Assembly: GCF_024168045.1 (NCBI RefSeq) | Contig: NZ_CP100126.1 | Coordinates: forward strand, 1,257,501-1,321,500 | Origin: Dorea longicatena | GTDB lineage: Bacteria > Bacillota > Clostridia > Lachnospirales > Lachnospiraceae | Reading direction: 5' to 3' | DNA: 64,000 nt | Part shown: positions 8,641 to 17,761 of the stretch, one piece after another | Layout: each line of letters opens with the position of its first letter | Position numbering within the stretch: the stretch's first letter is position 1 | Notes under the pieces: model-generated | Seen by the model: only the letters and a program-made list of their open reading frames with translations | Told to the model about the DNA's origin: nothing | Databases searched by the model: none | Made by a program: the position numbers and the translations under genes

Positions 8641-9678
8641 TTGGGAATTATATTAGCAATCTTGTTATTCAGCTTCATCGTATTTTTTCATGAGCTGGGG
8701 CATTTCTTACTGGCGAAGAAAAATGGAATTGATGTAGATGAGTTTGCTATAGGAATGGGACCGGCAATTTATTCAAAAGAATATAAAGGGACCAGATACG
8801 CCGTACGTATCCTTCCAATCGGAGGGTTCTGTGCGATGGGGGAAGATGAAGAGGCGAATGATTCGCCGAATAACTTTAATAATAAATCCGTATGGGCGCG
8901 AATCTCAGTCATAGCGGCAGGGCCTGTGTTTAACTTTATTCTGGCTTTTATCTTTGCAGTGATCATAACGGCAATGGTTGGTTACGATAAGCCGGTGATC
9001 GGGGCAGTGGAATCCGGATATCCGGCAGCAGAAGCTGGTTTAAAAAAAGGTGACGAGATCGTGCAGATGGGGAATAAAAAGATCCACATTTTCCGTGAAG
9101 TCAGTTTTTATAATCAGTTTCACTCTGATGAAGACGTGGTTGTCACTGTGCTGAGAAACGGAAAAGAAAAGACCGTTACACTGACTCCGAAGATGGACAA
9201 AGAACTGGGATATAAGAGACTCGGAATCGGCAGTTCCGGTTATACCAAAGCCAATGCACTGACGGCGGTCAAATATGGCGGCTATGAAGTGAAATTCTGG
9301 ATCTGCACGACACTGGACAGTTTGAAGATGTTAGTGACCAGACAGATTGGAGTGAACGAACTTTCCGGACCGGTCGGAATTGTTAATACGGTAGATACCA
9401 CCTATAAGCAGAGCCGTTCCTATGGTCTGTTTGTCGTCATTGTAGAGATGCTGAATCTGGCAATTCTGCTGTCGGCGAACCTTGGTGTGATGAACCTTCT
9501 GCCGCTTCCGGCACTGGATGGGGGACGACTGGTATTCCTGATCATTGAAGCAATCAGAGGAAAGCGTGTGCCGCCGGAGAAAGAAGGGTATGTACATTTT
9601 GCAGGGATCGTGCTGTTGATGGCGCTTATGGTGTTTGTGATGTTTAATGATGTGCATCGGATATTCTTTGGGGGATAG
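8641..9678 (+). CDS. rseP: RIP (site-2) zinc metalloprotease
   Basis: A 345-residue intramembrane protease. Zinc ligands are in HELGH at residues 17-21 of the first membrane segment, and NLLPLPALDGGRL near 285-297 gives the third ligand. A PDZ domain spans about residues 110-195 (GAVESGYPAAEAGLKKGDEI). It begins with TTG at 8641, with AGGAGG 11 bases upstream; no nearer ATG keeps the HELGH segment intact. RasP/RseP proteins cut anti-sigma factors and leftover signal peptides. An ECF sigma factor at 17207 could in principle need such a protease, but nothing in the sequence links them. Confidence 0.95.
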   Translation: MGIILAILLFSFIVFFHELGHFLLAKKNGIDVDEFAIGMGPAIYSKEYKGTRYAVRILPIGGFCAMGEDEEANDSPNNFNNKSVWARISVIAAGPVFNFILAFIFAVIITAMVGYDKPVIGAVESGYPAAEAGLKKGDEIVQMGNKKIHIFREVSFYNQFHSDEDVVVTVLRNGKEKTVTLTPKMDKELGYKRLGIGSSGYTKANALTAVKYGGYEVKFWICTTLDSLKMLVTRQIGVNELSGPVGIVNTVDTTYKQSRSYGLFVVIVEMLNLAILLSANLGVMNLLPLPALDGGRLVFLIIEAIRGKRVPPEKEGYVHFAGIVLLMALMVFVMFNDVHRIFFGG

Positions 9679-9705
9679 AAGAAATAGGTATTATTTTTGA
9701 ACAAA

Positions 9706-9747
9706 AGGCATGTGAAAAATGAAAGGTCATTTTTTCCATGCCTTTTT
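9706..9747. terminator. Bidirectional terminator after rseP
   Basis: AGGCATG (9706-9712) pairs with CATGCCT (9737-9743), extended inside by GAAAAATGA/TCATTTTTTC. T residues follow on the plus strand and A residues precede it, so it can serve both rseP and the convergent minus-strand gene. Confidence 0.8.
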
Positions 9748-9806
9748 AAAGCATTCGTTGATATAGAATTCAAAGTTAGCATTTTCCCATGTGGGGAAAA
9801 TGGTTG

Positions 9807-11072
9807 TCAGTTCAATTCCGCAATCCGCGATACCCCCACATATATCTCCGATATCTTATACCAGGTCGTATAATCCACTTCTCCGGTCTGAGGCAGTCCA
9901 AAGACTTTTTGAAATACCCGGACAGCTTCGGCAGTTGCCGGTCCATAGATACCGTCAGCAGTGATCTTTGGAATAGCCGGATAAGCACCTGCAATCACAT
10001 TTAACTGCTCCTGCATCTGCCGGACTTTGTTGCCGGATGAGCCAATCTTCAGAGTATAACCAGGCCAGGAGGACGGAATGCCGGAGATGGCTTCGGCGGT
10101 GTTGATGTACATGTCATCACCATAATAATAGCGTAGGATTTCGATAGGGGAGTAGCCCTGATCGCCTAATGATTTGGATCCCCATTGTGTCATCCAGTTC
10201 GGACACTGCACCTGCCGCCCGTCACAATACTGTGTCAGTATCGGCTGCTTCACATTCGGTCTGGAAAGATAATCGGCAAACAACTCATCGACGATCACAG
10301 AGATTGTATCATAGATATTCCGTTCAGGAATCCATTTATGGTCAAAAGCGGTAGATGAGGTAATCGTGAAATCATATCCTTTGTTCCGGTACCATTCTGT
10401 ATACACACGGTTCAGTGTAAAGGACATGATCGCCAGAACATTTGCCCGGATTGTATCTTCAGGCCAGGTAGCATAGATTTCGCTGGAAGCCACATTTTTG
10501 ATATAGTCTTTATACTTTACGTAATAATTTCTTGCAGTAGAATCCCGCGGGCTTCCATCGTGGACAACAATATATTCAGGAACGACGACACGACTTAAGA
10601 CAATCTCACCGGATTCAATGGTTGGCTTGATCTCATCCTCTGGAATCTTGGGCGGGTATGTGGCATATAATGTATGAGCGGGTATGACGAATATAGATTC
10701 ATTTTCTTCCTGGTTATCGACGGGTTTCATGCTGACATTCTGCAGGGCTGTTACGTGGGGCAGAATCTCTGCTCCGGCAATGCTGACGGATTCATATCCG
10801 GCAGCAGATATTTGTAAGGTGTATTCTGAATACGGCTGAATCTCATTTTCAGGGTCCAGGCTGTATTCCAGCGGTGGTGCGGCGAGATCGATCATATCGG
10901 TCTGTCCGGAACTGTCGGTAGTAAGCTGCTCTAAAGGAGTTTCCGGGATACCGGTGTAGGAGATGGAAATCCGGGCTCCCTGAATCGGATATGCAGTGAT
11001 GTCGGAGACAAGATTGATCTGCAGACGGCCTTTATCAGGAGTATCCTGAGTGGTTGGAGTCGCTCCATTCAT
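9807..11072 (-). CDS. SpoIID-like protein with C-terminal peptidoglycan-binding domain
   Basis: A 421-residue protein. Residues about 15-125 look like a carboxypeptidase-regulatory or prealbumin-like beta domain (GRLQINLVSDITAYPIQGAR). The central part resembles SpoIID: VASSEIYATWPEDTIRANV matches the glutamate-bearing segment, and WMTQWGSKSLGDQGYSPIEI followed by LRYYYGDD matches the family's C-terminal part. Residues about 340-410 form a peptidoglycan-binding-1 domain (IGSSGNKVRQMQEQLNVIAG, then DGIYGPATAEAVRVFQ). No signal peptide is visible, so it may act in the mother cell or leave by an unusual route. The start has AGAGG about 12 bases upstream. The exact role is not known to me; peptidoglycan cleavage is an inference. 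Confidence 0.72.
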   Translation of the reverse strand: MNGATPTTQDTPDKGRLQINLVSDITAYPIQGARISISYTGIPETPLEQLTTDSSGQTDMIDLAAPPLEYSLDPENEIQPYSEYTLQISAAGYESVSIAGAEILPHVTALQNVSMKPVDNQEENESIFVIPAHTLYATYPPKIPEDEIKPTIESGEIVLSRVVVPEYIVVHDGSPRDSTARNYYVKYKDYIKNVASSEIYATWPEDTIRANVLAIMSFTLNRVYTEWYRNKGYDFTITSSTAFDHKWIPERNIYDTISVIVDELFADYLSRPNVKQPILTQYCDGRQVQCPNWMTQWGSKSLGDQGYSPIEILRYYYGDDMYINTAEAISGIPSSWPGYTLKIGSSGNKVRQMQEQLNVIAGAYPAIPKITADGIYGPATAEAVRVFQKVFGLPQTGEVDYTTWYKISEIYVGVSRIAELN

Positions 11073-11093
11073 AATAATAGGACCTCTTTTAAG

Positions 11094-11112
11094 ACTCTGT
11101 TACTGACAGAGT
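11094..11112. promoter_or_regulatory. Inverted repeat between divergent genes
   Basis: ACTCTGT TACTG ACAGAGT is a perfect 7-base inverted repeat between the SpoIID-like gene and the transglutaminase-like gene. It could be an operator or the hairpin of a short leader. Confidence 0.35.
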
Positions 11113-11138
11113 ATGCAAAAGTAAGAAAAATGTGAGAA

Positions 11139-11167
11139 TTGCGGAAAGAGAAAGAAACCGGTATAAT
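11139..11167 (+). promoter_or_regulatory. Promoter of the transglutaminase-like gene
   Basis: TTGCGG (11139-11144), a 17-base spacer and a perfect TATAAT (11162-11167). The TTG that begins the longest reading frame is this -35 box, so translation must start downstream. Confidence 0.6.
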
Positions 11168-11201
11168 AAAGTATTCCTACATTATGCAGGAAATCATAAG
11201 A

Positions 11202-12479
11202 ATGATAGAAACAGGAGCGAAAAAACAGAGCATGAAAAGAAGACATTTGCGAATATATAGAAAAAGAAGAGAAAAGAAAACGCTCATCCTGATTCTGATA
11301 TGCATCTTACTCATAGGGATCGCGGCAGCAGAGCGAATCGGATACATAGATATGGAACAGTTTATTTCCGATAAACAGGAAGCGATTCCTTATCAGAAAG
11401 TATCCAAAACGGCAGAAGAGAACACAGAAAAATACTATTACCGGCAATTGCCGGAAGAACAGAAGCAAGTTTATCGGGAAATCCTGGAAGGTGTCAGAAA
11501 TCATACAGAGGAGATCTATGTACATGATACAGATGCGGATGAGACGAATCAGATATTCCGGAAGCTGATGAAAGATCAGCCGGATATCTTCTGGTGTGAT
11601 GGAACAGCGACAGCTACAACGCATAAGGGAACGGAAAGCTATACGGTTCTGAAACCAAAATATTTTTATACAGCTAAGGAAAGCCAGACGATGCAGACAG
11701 AGATTACGCAGGTGGCAGCAAAGTGGCTGGCAGGTCTGGATGCTGATGCAGATGAGTATCAAAAAATTCTCTATGTGTATGAAAAAATCGTAGATGAAGT
11801 GGACTATGACGAGAGTGCACCGGATAACCAGAACATTTACAGTATATTTGTCAACAGGCAATCCGTATGTGCCGGATATTCAAAGGCAACGCAATACTTA
11901 CTGGAACAGCTTGGTGTGTTCTGTACTTATGTGACAGGAAAGACGACAGAAGGCGGAAACCATGCATGGAATCTGGTGAAGTGCAACGGCGATTATTATT
12001 ACGTTGACACAACCTGGGGAGATCCGGTGTTTCAGCAGGAAGAAGGCGAGGATATATCCCAGGATACAAATCAAGAAACAGACACTTCCGGGAATAAAAC
12101 AAATATCAGTTATGATTACATGTGCTGTGATGATACACAACTGTTCCAGACACATATCCTGGATAAAGACACGCAGATGCCGGAGTGCAGCAAGATGGAT
12201 TGCAATTATTATGTGGTAAATGGAATGTATTACACGCAGTATGATGCGGAACAGGCATTGGGAGCCATGAACCAGACAATCTGGACGAAGAAAAGTGCGA
12301 CCACTTTCAAGTTCTCTGACAATGCGGTTTATCAACAGGCGCATGATGACATTTTCCAGAAAGAACTTGCAAAAGCAGCGCAGAATCTGGCAGACTACTA
12401 TGGGTTATTACAGGTGAAGTACCAGTACATCGATGATCCGAGATTACACAAGATTGTAATATTTTGGCAGTATTCATAA
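11202..12479 (+). CDS. Membrane-anchored transglutaminase-like (papain-fold) protein
   Basis: A 425-residue protein with a basic N-terminus, one membrane segment at about residues 25-45 (TLILILICILLIGIAAA), and an outside domain. The transglutaminase core is clear. Cys223 (SVCAGYSKA), His254 (GGNHAWNLV) and Asp269 (YYVDTTWGDP) form the usual triad, so it is likely an active protease or cross-linking enzyme at the cell surface. The ATG at 11202 has AGGA 10 bases upstream and lies after the promoter; ATG 11232 (MKRRHLRIY) is an alternative. Substrate unknown. It is divergent from the SpoIID-like wall protein, which suggests a wall or spore-surface role. Confidence 0.75.
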   Translation: MIETGAKKQSMKRRHLRIYRKRREKKTLILILICILLIGIAAAERIGYIDMEQFISDKQEAIPYQKVSKTAEENTEKYYYRQLPEEQKQVYREILEGVRNHTEEIYVHDTDADETNQIFRKLMKDQPDIFWCDGTATATTHKGTESYTVLKPKYFYTAKESQTMQTEITQVAAKWLAGLDADADEYQKILYVYEKIVDEVDYDESAPDNQNIYSIFVNRQSVCAGYSKATQYLLEQLGVFCTYVTGKTTEGGNHAWNLVKCNGDYYYVDTTWGDPVFQQEEGEDISQDTNQETDTSGNKTNISYDYMCCDDTQLFQTHILDKDTQMPECSKMDCNYYVVNGMYYTQYDAEQALGAMNQTIWTKKSATTFKFSDNAVYQQAHDDIFQKELAKAAQNLADYYGLLQVKYQYIDDPRLHKIVIFWQYS

Positions 12480-12496
12480 AAAAACAAAAATATCCG

Positions 12497-12525
12497 TTGA
12501 AAATCCTCGGATTATGTAGTATAAT
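12497..12525 (+). promoter_or_regulatory. carAB promoter
   Basis: TTGAAA (12497-12502), a 17-base spacer and TATAAT (12520-12525). Transcription would start near 12533, giving a leader of about 200 bases before carA. Confidence 0.72.
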
Positions 12526-12576
12526 TTTTACAATTTGTGAAGACATAAATTGTCTGGTACCGATGGATTAAAACAG

Positions 12577-12610
12577 GGCAGTTTTGTGCTTGCACAAACT
12601 GCCTTTTGTT
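12577..12610 (+). terminator. First terminator-like hairpin in the carAB leader
   Basis: GGCAGTTTTGTGC (12577-12589) pairs with GCACAAACTGCC (12592-12603), with one bulged base, and is followed by TTTTGTT. Its place between promoter and gene points to attenuation. No PyrR-binding loop is obvious. Confidence 0.72.
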
Positions 12611-12623
12611 CTATATTTTTAAG

Positions 12624-12654
12624 AAAAAATTCCTTGTTACAACGAATTTTTTTT
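12624..12654 (+). terminator. Second terminator-like hairpin in the carAB leader
   Basis: AAAAAATTC (12624-12632) pairs with GAATTTTTT (12644-12652) and ends in a T-run. It is AT-rich and weaker than the first hairpin. Confidence 0.45.
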
Positions 12655-12738
12655 GCCCAAATATAGGAATATACCTGAGGGACGGCGGGATGGCTTCATA
12701 AAAAAGAAAAAGAAACACAGAAGGGAAAAGGTGAATAT

Positions 12739-13809
12739 ATGAAAGCATTTCTTATATTAGAAGACGGGACTGTCTTTACCGGAACCAGTATCGGTTCGAC
12801 AAAAGACATGATTAGTGAGATAGTGTTTAATACTTCAATGACAGGTTATCTGGAGGTATTAACCGACCCTTCTTATGCGGGACAGGCCGTAGTAATGACC
12901 TATCCATTGATTGGAAATTATGGCATCACACCGGATATGGAGTCAAGGAAGGCATGGCCGGATGGATATATCGTAAGAGAACTTTCCAGAATGCCAAGCA
13001 ACTTCCGTTGTGAAGGAACAATTCAGGATTTCCTGAAAGAACAGGATATTCCGGGAATTGCAGGAATTGATACACGTGCCCTTACAAAGATTCTTCGTGA
13101 AAAGGGAACCATGAATGGAATGATCACCACCAATGAGAATTATAATTTAGACGAGATCCTTCCGAAGCTAAAAGCTTATACAGTTGGTGATGTGGTATCA
13201 AAAGTAACATGTGATGAAAAATATGTCTTAGAAGGCAATGGACCAAAGGTAGCTCTTATGGACTTTGGTGCGAAAAAGAACATTGCCAAGTCTTTAAATG
13301 AACGCGGCTGTGAAGTAACAGTCTATCCGGCAGGTACAAAGGCAGAAGAAATCATTGCTTCTGAACCGGACGGTATTATGTTGTCTAATGGACCTGGAGA
13401 TCCGGAGACATGCGTATCTATTATCGAAGAGATCAAGAAATTATACAATACTGATATTCCTATTTTTGCAATTTGTCTTGGACATCAGCTTATGGCACTT
13501 GCAAATGGCGCAAAGACTTATAAGTTGAAATATGGACACCGCGGCGGTAACCATCCGGTGAAGGATCTGACTAACAACAGGGTTTACATTTCTTCACAGA
13601 ATCATGGTTATGCAGTTGACGGTACGTCAATTGACCCGAAAGTAGCAAAAGAAGCGTTTATCAATGTTAATGACGGAACCAACGAAGGACTTGCATATGA
13701 AGGAAAGAACATTTTTACAGTTCAGTTCCATCCGGAAGCTTGTCCGGGACCACTGGATTCCGGATACCTGTTTGACAGATTTATGGATATGATGAAAGGA
13801 GCAAAATAA
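12739..13809 (+). CDS. carA: Carbamoyl phosphate synthase small (glutaminase) subunit
   Basis: A 356-residue glutamine amidotransferase that supplies ammonia for carbamoyl phosphate in pyrimidine and arginine synthesis. The N-terminal CPSase domain has FNTSMTGYLEVLTDPSYAGQ. The class I amidotransferase domain has the nucleophile Cys246 (AICLGHQLMALANGAKTYK) and the histidine-glutamate pair in FTVQFHPEACPGP. Its stop shares one base with carB. Which end product regulates it cannot be read with certainty: there is only one carAB set in the window, and the leader suggests attenuation. Confidence 0.97.
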   Translation: MKAFLILEDGTVFTGTSIGSTKDMISEIVFNTSMTGYLEVLTDPSYAGQAVVMTYPLIGNYGITPDMESRKAWPDGYIVRELSRMPSNFRCEGTIQDFLKEQDIPGIAGIDTRALTKILREKGTMNGMITTNENYNLDEILPKLKAYTVGDVVSKVTCDEKYVLEGNGPKVALMDFGAKKNIAKSLNERGCEVTVYPAGTKAEEIIASEPDGIMLSNGPGDPETCVSIIEEIKKLYNTDIPIFAICLGHQLMALANGAKTYKLKYGHRGGNHPVKDLTNNRVYISSQNHGYAVDGTSIDPKVAKEAFINVNDGTNEGLAYEGKNIFTVQFHPEACPGPLDSGYLFDRFMDMMKGAK

Positions 13810-16800
13810 TGCCTAGAATTAAAGATATTAAGAAAGTATTAGTAATTGGCTCTGGTCCTATTATCATTGGACAGGCAGCGGAGTTTGACTACGCAGGTAC
13901 ACAGGCCTGCCGTTCGTTAAAAGAAGAAGGTCTGGAAGTAGTTCTGCTGAACTCTAATCCGGCTACAATCATGACAGATAAAGATATCGCAGACCGCGTA
14001 TACATTGAACCTCTGACAGTTGAAGTAGTAGAACAGCTGATCTTAAAAGAAAAACCAGACAGTGTTCTTCCGACACTTGGCGGACAGGCAGCGCTGAACC
14101 TGGCTATGGAACTTGAAGAAAATGGATTCCTTAAGAGAAATAATGTACGTTTGATCGGTACTACTTCCGAGACGATCAAAAAAGCGGAAGATCGTTTGGA
14201 ATTCAAGATGACGATGGAGAAGATCGGTGAGCCTTGTGCAGCTTCTAAAGTCGTAAAGGATGTGCAGACAGGTATCGAATTCGCAGAAAGCATCGGATAT
14301 CCGGTTGTACTTCGTCCGGCTTATACACTTGGCGGAAGCGGCGGAGGAATCGCTGACAACAGAACAGAACTCGTAGAGATCCTGGAAAACGGACTTCGTC
14401 TTTCCCGAGTTGGGGAAGTTCTGGTAGAACGTTGCATCGCAGGATGGAAAGAGATCGAGTACGAAGTAATGCGTGACAGCAATGGTAACTGCATTACCGT
14501 ATGTAATATGGAAAATCTGGACCCTGTAGGTGTACATACCGGAGACAGTATCGTAGTAGCACCTTCTCAGACACTGAGCGATAAAGAGTACCAGATGCTC
14601 CGTACATCTGCTCTTAATATTATCAGTGAGTTAAATATCACTGGTGGATGTAACGTACAGTATGCGCTGAATCCAGATTCATTTGAGTACTGTGTAATCG
14701 AGGTTAACCCTCGTGTAAGCCGTTCTTCTGCACTTGCATCTAAGGCAACAGGATATCCGATTGCCAAGGTTGCAGCAAAGATCGCTCTTGGATATACACT
14801 GGACGAGATCAAGAACGCAGTAACAAAGAAGACATACGCAAGTTTCGAGCCTATGCTTGACTACTGTGTTGTAAAGATCCCGAGACTTCCATTTGATAAG
14901 TTCATCAGTGCAAAACGTACACTGACAACACAGATGAAAGCGACCGGAGAAGTTATGAGTATCTGTGATAACTTCGAGGGAGCACTTATGAAAGCCATCC
15001 GTTCTCTGGAACAGCATGTAGACAGCCTTATGTCTTATGACTTCTCTCATTTAAAAGGAGAAGAACTGTTAGAAGAACTGAAAGTTGTAGATGACCGTCG
15101 TATCTGGAAAATCGCAGAAGCAATCCGTCAGGGCATCAGCTACGAAGACATTCACAGAATTACAAAGATTGACAACTGGTTCATTGACAAGATCGCAATT
15201 CTTGTAGAGATGGAACAGAAATTAAAGACAGAAGAATTAACAGCAGAGACATTAAAAGAAGCAAAACGCTTAGAGTTCCCGGATAATGTGATCGCAGAAC
15301 TGACAGGAAAGACAGAGCGTGAGATCCATGACCTTCGTCATGACAATGGCATCACCGCTTCTTATAAGATGGTTGATACCTGTGCGGCTGAGTTCGCAGC
15401 AGAGACACCATATTACTACTCTGTATTCGGAAGTGAGAATGAAGTAGTTGAAACTTCCGGCAAGAAGAAAGTACTGGTACTTGGTTCCGGACCGATCCGT
15501 ATCGGACAGGGTATCGAGTTCGACTTCTGTTCTGTACATTGTACATGGGCATTTGCCAAAGAAGGATACGAGACGATTATTGTAAATAACAACCCTGAGA
15601 CAGTAAGTACAGACTTCGATATCGCTGACAAGCTGTATTTCGAGCCTCTGACACCGGAAGATGTAGAAAGTATCGTAGATCTGGAAAAACCGGACGGAGC
15701 AGTTGTACAGTTCGGTGGACAGACAGCGATCAAGCTGACAGAATCTCTTATGAAGATGGGCGTTCCGATTCTTGGAACATCTGCTGAAAATGTAGATGCA
15801 GCCGAAGACCGTGAGCTGTTTGATGAGATTCTTGAGCAGTGCGAGATCCCAAGACCGACAGGTGGAACTGTATTTACAGCAGAAGAAGCGAAGAAAGTTG
15901 CAAACAGACTGGGTTATCCGGTACTGGTAAGACCTTCTTACGTACTTGGCGGACAGGGAATGCAGATTGCGATCAACGATCACGATATTGATGAGTTTAT
16001 CGGAATCATCAACCGTATCGCACAGGATCACCCAATCCTGGTTGATAAGTATTTACAGGGTAAAGAGATAGAGGTTGATGCCGTATGTGACGGAGAAGAT
16101 ATCCTGATTCCTGGTATCATGGAGCATATCGAGCGTGCCGGAATCCATTCCGGAGACAGTATCTCTGTATATCCTGCACAGAGCATCTCTCAGAAGACAA
16201 AAGAGACGATTGCCGAATATACAAGAAGACTTGCAAAATCCTTACATGTAATCGGACTGATTAACATCCAGTTCATCGTATGTGGAGAAGATGTATATGT
16301 AATCGAAGTTAACCCTCGTTCCAGCCGTACTGTTCCATACATCAGTAAGGTAACAGGTATTCCGATCGTACCACTTGCAACAAAAGTGATCATCGGACAT
16401 AAGATCAAAGAACTTGGATATACGCCTGGATTACAGCCGGAAGCAGATTATTTTGCAATTAAGATGCCGGTATTCTCATTCGAGAAAATCCGTGGTGCAG
16501 ATATCAGCCTTGGACCTGAGATGAAGTCTACCGGAGAGTGTCTGGGAATTGCCAAGACATTTGATGAGGCTCTTTATAAAGCATTCATCGGTGCCGGAGT
16601 CAAACTTCCAAAACACAAGAACATGATCATGACAGTTCGTGATGAAGATAAGGAAGAAGCAGTAGAGATCGGACGCAGATTCGAGAAGATCGGTTACAAG
16701 ATCTTTGCTACAGAAGGAACTGCCAAGGTTCTGACAGATGCCGGAGTAAAGGCTATGACAGTGAATAAGATCGAGCAGGAATCACCGAACCTTATGGATC

Positions 16801-17009
16801 TGATCCTCGGACATAAGATCGACCTGGTTATTGACACACCTCCGCAGGGAGCTGATCACTCAAGAGACGGATTCGTGATCCGTAGAAATGCGATTGAGAC
16901 AGGTGTCAATGTACTGACAGCGATCGATACAGCAAAAGCACTGATCACCAGTCTGGAGAATACAGATATCCAGAAGCTGACACTGATTGATATTGCCAAA
17001 ATTAAATAA
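13809..17009 (+). CDS. carB: Carbamoyl phosphate synthase large subunit
   Basis: A 1066-residue enzyme with two homologous ATP-grasp halves. Each half begins with a glycine-rich start (VIGSGPIIIGQAAEFDYAG and VLGSGPIRIGQGIEFDF) and carries ATP-binding loops such as RPAYTLGGSGGG and RPSYVLGGQGM. An MGS allosteric domain follows from about residue 935. The first half makes carboxyphosphate and the second phosphorylates carbamate. The length is complete. The protein overlaps carA in a TAATG arrangement and ends just before a strong terminator. Confidence 0.98.
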   Translation: MPRIKDIKKVLVIGSGPIIIGQAAEFDYAGTQACRSLKEEGLEVVLLNSNPATIMTDKDIADRVYIEPLTVEVVEQLILKEKPDSVLPTLGGQAALNLAMELEENGFLKRNNVRLIGTTSETIKKAEDRLEFKMTMEKIGEPCAASKVVKDVQTGIEFAESIGYPVVLRPAYTLGGSGGGIADNRTELVEILENGLRLSRVGEVLVERCIAGWKEIEYEVMRDSNGNCITVCNMENLDPVGVHTGDSIVVAPSQTLSDKEYQMLRTSALNIISELNITGGCNVQYALNPDSFEYCVIEVNPRVSRSSALASKATGYPIAKVAAKIALGYTLDEIKNAVTKKTYASFEPMLDYCVVKIPRLPFDKFISAKRTLTTQMKATGEVMSICDNFEGALMKAIRSLEQHVDSLMSYDFSHLKGEELLEELKVVDDRRIWKIAEAIRQGISYEDIHRITKIDNWFIDKIAILVEMEQKLKTEELTAETLKEAKRLEFPDNVIAELTGKTEREIHDLRHDNGITASYKMVDTCAAEFAAETPYYYSVFGSENEVVETSGKKKVLVLGSGPIRIGQGIEFDFCSVHCTWAFAKEGYETIIVNNNPETVSTDFDIADKLYFEPLTPEDVESIVDLEKPDGAVVQFGGQTAIKLTESLMKMGVPILGTSAENVDAAEDRELFDEILEQCEIPRPTGGTVFTAEEAKKVANRLGYPVLVRPSYVLGGQGMQIAINDHDIDEFIGIINRIAQDHPILVDKYLQGKEIEVDAVCDGEDILIPGIMEHIERAGIHSGDSISVYPAQSISQKTKETIAEYTRRLAKSLHVIGLINIQFIVCGEDVYVIEVNPRSSRTVPYISKVTGIPIVPLATKVIIGHKIKELGYTPGLQPEADYFAIKMPVFSFEKIRGADISLGPEMKSTGECLGIAKTFDEALYKAFIGAGVKLPKHKNMIMTVRDEDKEEAVEIGRRFEKIGYKIFATEGTAKVLTDAGVKAMTVNKIEQESPNLMDLILGHKIDLVIDTPPQGADHSRDGFVIRRNAIETGVNVLTAIDTAKALITSLENTDIQKLTLIDIAKIK

Positions 17010-17021
17010 AGAAAATTAGAA

Positions 17022-17063
17022 GTGGCATACAGCATTCGTATTTGCGGTATGCCGCTTTTTTTT
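17022..17063 (+). terminator. Terminator of carAB
   Basis: GTGGCATAC (17022-17030) pairs with GTATGCCGC (17047-17055), followed by eight T residues. Confidence 0.9.
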
Positions 17064-17084
17064 GTTACCAGATATCGACAGAAC

Positions 17085-17116
17085 CTGCCATTGACAGTTT
17101 TTCGAACATATGGCAG
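17085..17116. promoter_or_regulatory. Inverted repeat upstream of the ECF sigma operon
   Basis: CTGCCAT (17085-17091) and ATGGCAG (17110-17116) are perfect inverted copies, centred about 105 bases before the sigma factor start. The region between the carB terminator and the gene holds no standard sigma-A promoter I can defend, which would fit autoregulation by the ECF factor. Confidence 0.3.
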
Positions 17117-17206
17117 TTATAAAATCAAAAAATTAAAAATATATGATCATTTATCTCATGTAATACGTTCTATATATAGGGGACGCCCTTAGGAGGAAGA
17201 ATTTTG

Positions 17207-17761
17207 ATGCGTGAAAATGAATTACTTAGGAAGATAGCAAAAGGTGAAACAGAATACTGGGAAGAATTGATCGGGATGTATTACGAAGATATCCTCCGTT
17301 ATTGTATCTACCATGCGCCAGATAAGACGGCGGCAGAAGACGCGGTACAGGAGACATTTCTGAAAGTGATCCGGTATATGCCTAACTACAGACACCGGGG
17401 GAAGTTCAGGGCATTCTTATATAAGGTCGCTGCGAATACCTGCAAAGACCAGTGGAGGAAATGTGCAAGGGAAGAATGGTTTGATACAGACAGTGAGGAA
17501 TCGGATGGCGAGAAAAAGCTGTCTGAAGAAATGATCTATCTGGAAACCGGTTATGCAAAGACAGAAGGTAATATCAATTTCCTAAGACTGATCCGGGAGC
17601 TTTCAAAGGAGCAGAGAGAAGTGGTATATCTAAAATATGCACAGGAACTTTCGTTTCGTGAAATCGCAGAGATACTCGGAATTCCGGCAAGAACGGTTCA
17701 GTCAAGGCTCAGGATTTCATTGAAGAAATTAAGAAAAAAGGAGGGAAAGCCGGATGCGTAG
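17207..17761 (+). CDS. ECF-type RNA polymerase sigma factor
   Basis: A 184-residue sigma-70 family protein with only regions 2 and 4. Region 2 is seen in AAEDAVQETFLKVIRYMPNY and AFLYKVAANTCKDQWRK. Region 4 with its helix-turn-helix is LSFREIAEILGIPARTVQSR. The ATG at 17207 has AGGAGG 10 bases upstream; the TTG three bases earlier is less likely. It overlaps the next gene by 8 bases and heads a four-gene operon with a membrane protein and an ABC exporter, so it probably controls that exporter and itself. Confidence 0.9.
   Translation: MRENELLRKIAKGETEYWEELIGMYYEDILRYCIYHAPDKTAAEDAVQETFLKVIRYMPNYRHRGKFRAFLYKVAANTCKDQWRKCAREEWFDTDSEESDGEKKLSEEMIYLETGYAKTEGNINFLRLIRELSKEQREVVYLKYAQELSFREIAEILGIPARTVQSRLRISLKKLRKKEGKPDA

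Noticed and set aside
11139..11201. N-terminal extension of the transglutaminase-like protein starting at TTG 11139.
   Set aside because: Those bases are the -35 and -10 boxes of a good promoter, so they are not in the mRNA.
12674..12692. T-box-like GGGACGGCGGGATGGC before carA.
   Set aside because: It lacks the AGGGTGGNACCGCG core and a specifier stem.
15270..16031. A 253-codon minus-strand frame inside carB.
   Set aside because: Cysteine- and serine-rich composition typical of antisense reading; carB is complete on the plus strand.
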